Position numbers and translations under genes: made by a program. The notes under the pieces are model-generated. The model did no database searches. It was not told where the DNA came from and saw only the letters and a list, made by a program, of their open reading frames with translations. From the NCBI RefSeq assembly GCF_023072595.1, contig NZ_JALLGK010000009.1, forward strand, positions 215,741 to 279,740: a stretch of DNA of 64,000 nucleotides, read 5' to 3'. How positions within the stretch are numbered: the first letter of the stretch is position 1; every line of letters starts with the position of its first letter. The DNA is from Streptomyces sp. XM4193. Lineage in GTDB: Bacteria > Actinomycetota > Actinomycetes > Streptomycetales > Streptomycetaceae. Shown here piece after piece: positions 61,463-64,000 of this stretch.

Positions 61463-62821
61463 CTACTTCTTCACTCGAACCGTTTTGGTCGACCGGGTTT
61501 CCAGTGTCATCTTGTCGGCGTCAGTCACCCGAGCCTTGAGCCGAACAGTACCCGCAGCGGCGTCCACCACGTCCACCACCTTCGCGAGCAGTTTGGCGGT
61601 GTCCTCGTTGCCGGAGGCCGATGCCAATTGCACGGCACGGCCGAGTTTGGCGGTCGCCCCGTCCTCGTCGCCGGTCTTGCGCAGCTCCAGTCCCTGCTGG
61701 ATGACCCTGGCAAGCTCGGCCTGCCCGGTGTAGTGCGCCACCTGCGGGTTCAGTGTGGTGCCGGCCGCCACGTCGTCGGTCCACACCGCCTTGATCAGCC
61801 CCTGCGCCAGGGACAGCGAAGTGCCGTCCGGCTGCGGGCGGGTGAGGGAGACGCGGGCCGCGAGCATCTCCTGACCCACGGAGGCCGCGGGCACCCGTAC
61901 GCACACGTGGTAGTCCCGCGACTCGTCGCCCCAGGAACCGGTCGGGTAGTCGCCGGTGCGCGGACCGGTGTCGGTCCTGCGGGCGGAGAGGTCCTCCACC
62001 GTGGGCGCGACCTGCTTGACGTACCGGATCTCGGCGCCCTGCGGTGTCCACAGACGCAGATTGATGTCGGCGACCTCCTTGCCCATCGCCGTCGCCATCA
62101 TCTGTGTGAAGTCCTCCGCCAGACCTTCGGAGTCGGCGACGATGTCCGCCGTGCCGAGCAGTGCGGAGGCGATGGAGGTGACCTCCCGCACGTCCCAGTC
62201 GGTGCCCACTCCACGCGCGTCACACGTGAAGCGGCCCGCGCACTCCTCCAGCGCGGTGCGCAGCTCTTCGGGCTGCTCGTGCTCGTTCTTGCCGTCGGTG
62301 AGCAGAACGCCGTGCTTTATCGGCGCCTCGCTGGTGGCCAGCAGCCGATCGGCGCACCGCAGCCAGGTGCTGATGGCGGTGCCGCCGCCCGCGGTGAGGC
62401 CGCGCAGGGCGGTTTTGGCCGCGCTCCTGGTCTCCCGGTCCGCGACGGCGAGTCGGCCGTCCCCGGGATAGATCTCGCGGACCTTGTGGGTGCCGGCGAC
62501 CACCGCGAAGGAGACCCCGTCGTGCAGGGTGTCGACGGCGGCGGCGGTGGCCTCTCCGGCGTTGCGGAGCTTCGCCTCGGGGTAGTTCATGGACCCGGAG
62601 CAGTCGACCATGATCACCACGGCGGCCCGCGAGGCGCTGACCGTGCCCGCGCTGTGCACTCCGGACCCGTCGCTCACCAGGGGAACCCCACCGCTCGTAC
62701 CCCCTCCCGTGGAGGTGACGGTGACGATCGCGTTGACCTCCTCGGCGCCCTCGGGAAGGAACTTGTTCTGGTACACCTCGGCCGAGAAGCTCGGCACGTT
62801 CTCCTTGGTGAATCTCGCCAT
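61463..62821 (-). CDS. von Willebrand factor A domain protein (TerY-like)
   Basis: A 452-residue cytoplasmic protein. The start MARFTKENVPSFSAEVYQNK is followed by the vWA domain: MIDAS DCSGSMN near 73, then TAGGGTAISTWLRCADRLLA and VLLTDGKNEHEQPEELRTAL. The second half is a beta-sandwich-like region (INLRLWTPQGAEIRYVKQVA; WGDESRDYHVCVRVPA) and a helical C-terminus. vWA proteins of this build occur in stress and signalling operons with PP2C phosphatases and kinases, including Ter-type systems. It lies between the FHA and phosphatase genes; spacing to the FHA gene is 24 bases. Partner binding via the metal site is inferred. Confidence 0.87.
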   Translation of the reverse strand: MARFTKENVPSFSAEVYQNKFLPEGAEEVNAIVTVTSTGGGTSGGVPLVSDGSGVHSAGTVSASRAAVVIMVDCSGSMNYPEAKLRNAGEATAAAVDTLHDGVSFAVVAGTHKVREIYPGDGRLAVADRETRSAAKTALRGLTAGGGTAISTWLRCADRLLATSEAPIKHGVLLTDGKNEHEQPEELRTALEECAGRFTCDARGVGTDWDVREVTSIASALLGTADIVADSEGLAEDFTQMMATAMGKEVADINLRLWTPQGAEIRYVKQVAPTVEDLSARRTDTGPRTGDYPTGSWGDESRDYHVCVRVPAASVGQEMLAARVSLTRPQPDGTSLSLAQGLIKAVWTDDVAAGTTLNPQVAHYTGQAELARVIQQGLELRKTGDEDGATAKLGRAVQLASASGNEDTAKLLAKVVDVVDAAAGTVRLKARVTDADKMTLETRSTKTVRVKK

Positions 62822-62919
62822 CCGCGTGTGTCCCTCTTCCCCTCGGTGCGCGTACGACCGGCCGCCGTGGCAGCGGAGTTCGGAAGAAGGGTCCGGCGCT
62901 TCCCCCGAGTGTCGGTCCG

Positions 62920-64000
62920 TCAGGCCGATCCTGCCCGCGTCCCCGTGCGCGGGAACGGCAGGAGCGCCACCGTTACGTTGTCGTGGCCCCCGCTGCGCAG
63001 GGCGAAGTCGACCAGGTGCCGGGTGGCGGCCTGCGGCGCGGTACGGGCGTCGGCCGGGACCGCGGCTGCCATCTCCGCGGCGGACTCGGCGTAGTTCCAC
63101 AGCCCGTCGGTGCAGACGACGACCACGCCGGTGCTCTCCGGGGCGAACGAGGCGGTGTGCGGCTCGACCTCGTAGGCGTCGGCGCCCAGCCAGCCGGTGA
63201 TCGCGTGCGCCCGCGGGTCGGTGTACGCCTCGCTCTCCGGCATGAGCCCGGCGGCCACCATCTGCGCGGCCCAGGAGTCGTCCTCGGTCAGCCGCGAGGC
63301 CGGCGCGGAGCGGTCGTCCGGCACCCAGTAGACACGGCTGTCGCCGACCCAGCCGACGGTGAGGACGTCCTCCACCACCACGGCGGCGACCAGGGTGCAG
63401 GCGGGGGAGTTCTGTTCGGGGTTGCGGTCGGAATCGGCGAGGGAGTTGACGGCGGCTCCGGCGCGCAGGATCGCGTCGTGCATCGCCTGCTCGGGCCCGG
63501 CTCCGGCGGCGAGGTCGTCGCGCAGCGAGGCGCAGGCCGTGCGCGCCGCCGCGGCCGACGCCTCGTCGGGCCGGGTCGAGGAGGAGACGCCGTCGCAGAC
63601 GACGGCGAGAACCGCGTTCCGTCCGCCGGGCGTGACGCTGTGGGCGGCGGCGAAGAAGTCCTCGTTGCGGTGGTGGCGGTGGCCGCGGTCGCTGACCACG
63701 CAGACGCCGTCCAACTGCTCTTCCATGTGGTCCCGTTCGCGTGGCTGGGCATGGCCGCACCGCTCGCAGTAGCCGTCGCGGTGGAGGCCGGAATGGGTGC
63801 AGACCGGGCAGGCGGTGCCACCGGCCGGTGTCGCGGTGGTGGGGGCGACCGGCCGGCCCTGCGGGGGCTCGACCGGCGCCGGGGCAGCGGGCGACGCCGG
63901 CCCTGCGGGCGCTGCGGGTGCTGCGGGCGCTGCCGGTGCGCGGCCGGGCGGTGGGGGCGGGGGCGGCGCGGGTGCGGGCTGCGGAGGTGCGGCGGGTGGC
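62920..64000 (-). CDS. PP2C Ser/Thr phosphatase with N-terminal zinc ribbon, 5' end beyond the window
   Basis: The frame is open to the window edge, so the true start lies outside. Visible are 90 residues of Pro/Ala-rich linker, a zinc ribbon (CPVCTHSGLHRDGYCERCGH), and a PP2C domain of about 265 residues: CVVSDRGHRHHRNEDFFAAA, VLAVVCDGVSSSTRPDEASA, VGWVGDSRVYWVPDD, VVVVCTDGLWNYAESAAEM and SGGHDNVTVALLPF. The metal-binding aspartates are all present. An internal ATG (63726) would give only the phosphatase domain, but the in-frame zinc ribbon argues for the longer form. It dephosphorylates Ser/Thr-phosphoproteins and probably opposes the kinases read by the FHA protein. Confidence 0.88.
   Translation of the reverse strand, partial: PPAAPPQPAPAPPPPPPPGRAPAAPAAPAAPAGPASPAAPAPVEPPQGRPVAPTTATPAGGTACPVCTHSGLHRDGYCERCGHAQPRERDHMEEQLDGVCVVSDRGHRHHRNEDFFAAAHSVTPGGRNAVLAVVCDGVSSSTRPDEASAAAARTACASLRDDLAAGAGPEQAMHDAILRAGAAVNSLADSDRNPEQNSPACTLVAAVVVEDVLTVGWVGDSRVYWVPDDRSAPASRLTEDDSWAAQMVAAGLMPESEAYTDPRAHAITGWLGADAYEVEPHTASFAPESTGVVVVCTDGLWNYAESAAEMAAAVPADARTAPQAATRHLVDFALRSGGHDNVTVALLPFPRTGTRAGSA

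Overview
The window is high-GC actinomycete chromosome, most probably Streptomyces or a close relative. GTG and TTG starts are common, intergenic regions are dense in GC-rich perfect hairpins, and many proteins are of Streptomyces type: several Ser/Thr kinases, a zinc D-Ala-D-Ala carboxypeptidase of the S. albus G type, a dynamin-like pair, a TQXA/LAXTG surface protein, EttA and proteins with DUF5713, DUF4291 or DUF2087. No genus can be proven from the sequence alone.

Layout. 1-0.2 kb: N-terminus of nhaA. 0.5-10.4 kb: a PucR-type regulator, then a YqiJ-like membrane protein, a flotillin and a 1641-residue AAA ATPase that look like one functional module. 10.7-28.3 kb: mostly housekeeping and signalling genes, including the zinc carboxypeptidase, three membrane Ser/Thr kinases (two are paralogues with PQQ-like extracellular propellers), small DUF proteins, an HTH/DUF2975 pair behind two palindromic operators, a stand-alone family-A DNA polymerase and a lipoprotein. 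28.5-32.1 kb: an AlkZ/YcaQ-family protein and a TIR/NB-ARC protein.

32.2-40.1 kb is the accessory part. A decayed IS110 element and an intact IS110 element lie head to head. Next comes a three-gene operon of lower GC: a WXG100-like protein, a 726-residue DUF6571-like protein and a membrane-anchored relative of its C-terminal half. A broken IS5-type element closes the block; its right end falls exactly on the stop codon of a methyltransferase gene.

40.1-64 kb returns to core content: a YfbK-type vWA protein, mgtE behind a probable M-box riboswitch, tRNA-Arg(TCT), the dynamin-like pair, a thioester-domain surface protein, ettA, a thioesterase pair, a truncated haemoglobin, an ABC-2 exporter and a PIMT-like methyltransferase. 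At the right edge is an FHA / vWA / PP2C cluster; two of its proteins carry zinc ribbons.

The most attractive candidates for less-described systems are the YqiJ-flotillin-ATPase module, the IS-bounded WXG100/DUF6571 operon, the TIR-NB-ARC gene beside it, the two head-to-head IS110 elements with their 5' non-coding end, and the zinc-ribbon FHA/vWA/PP2C cluster.
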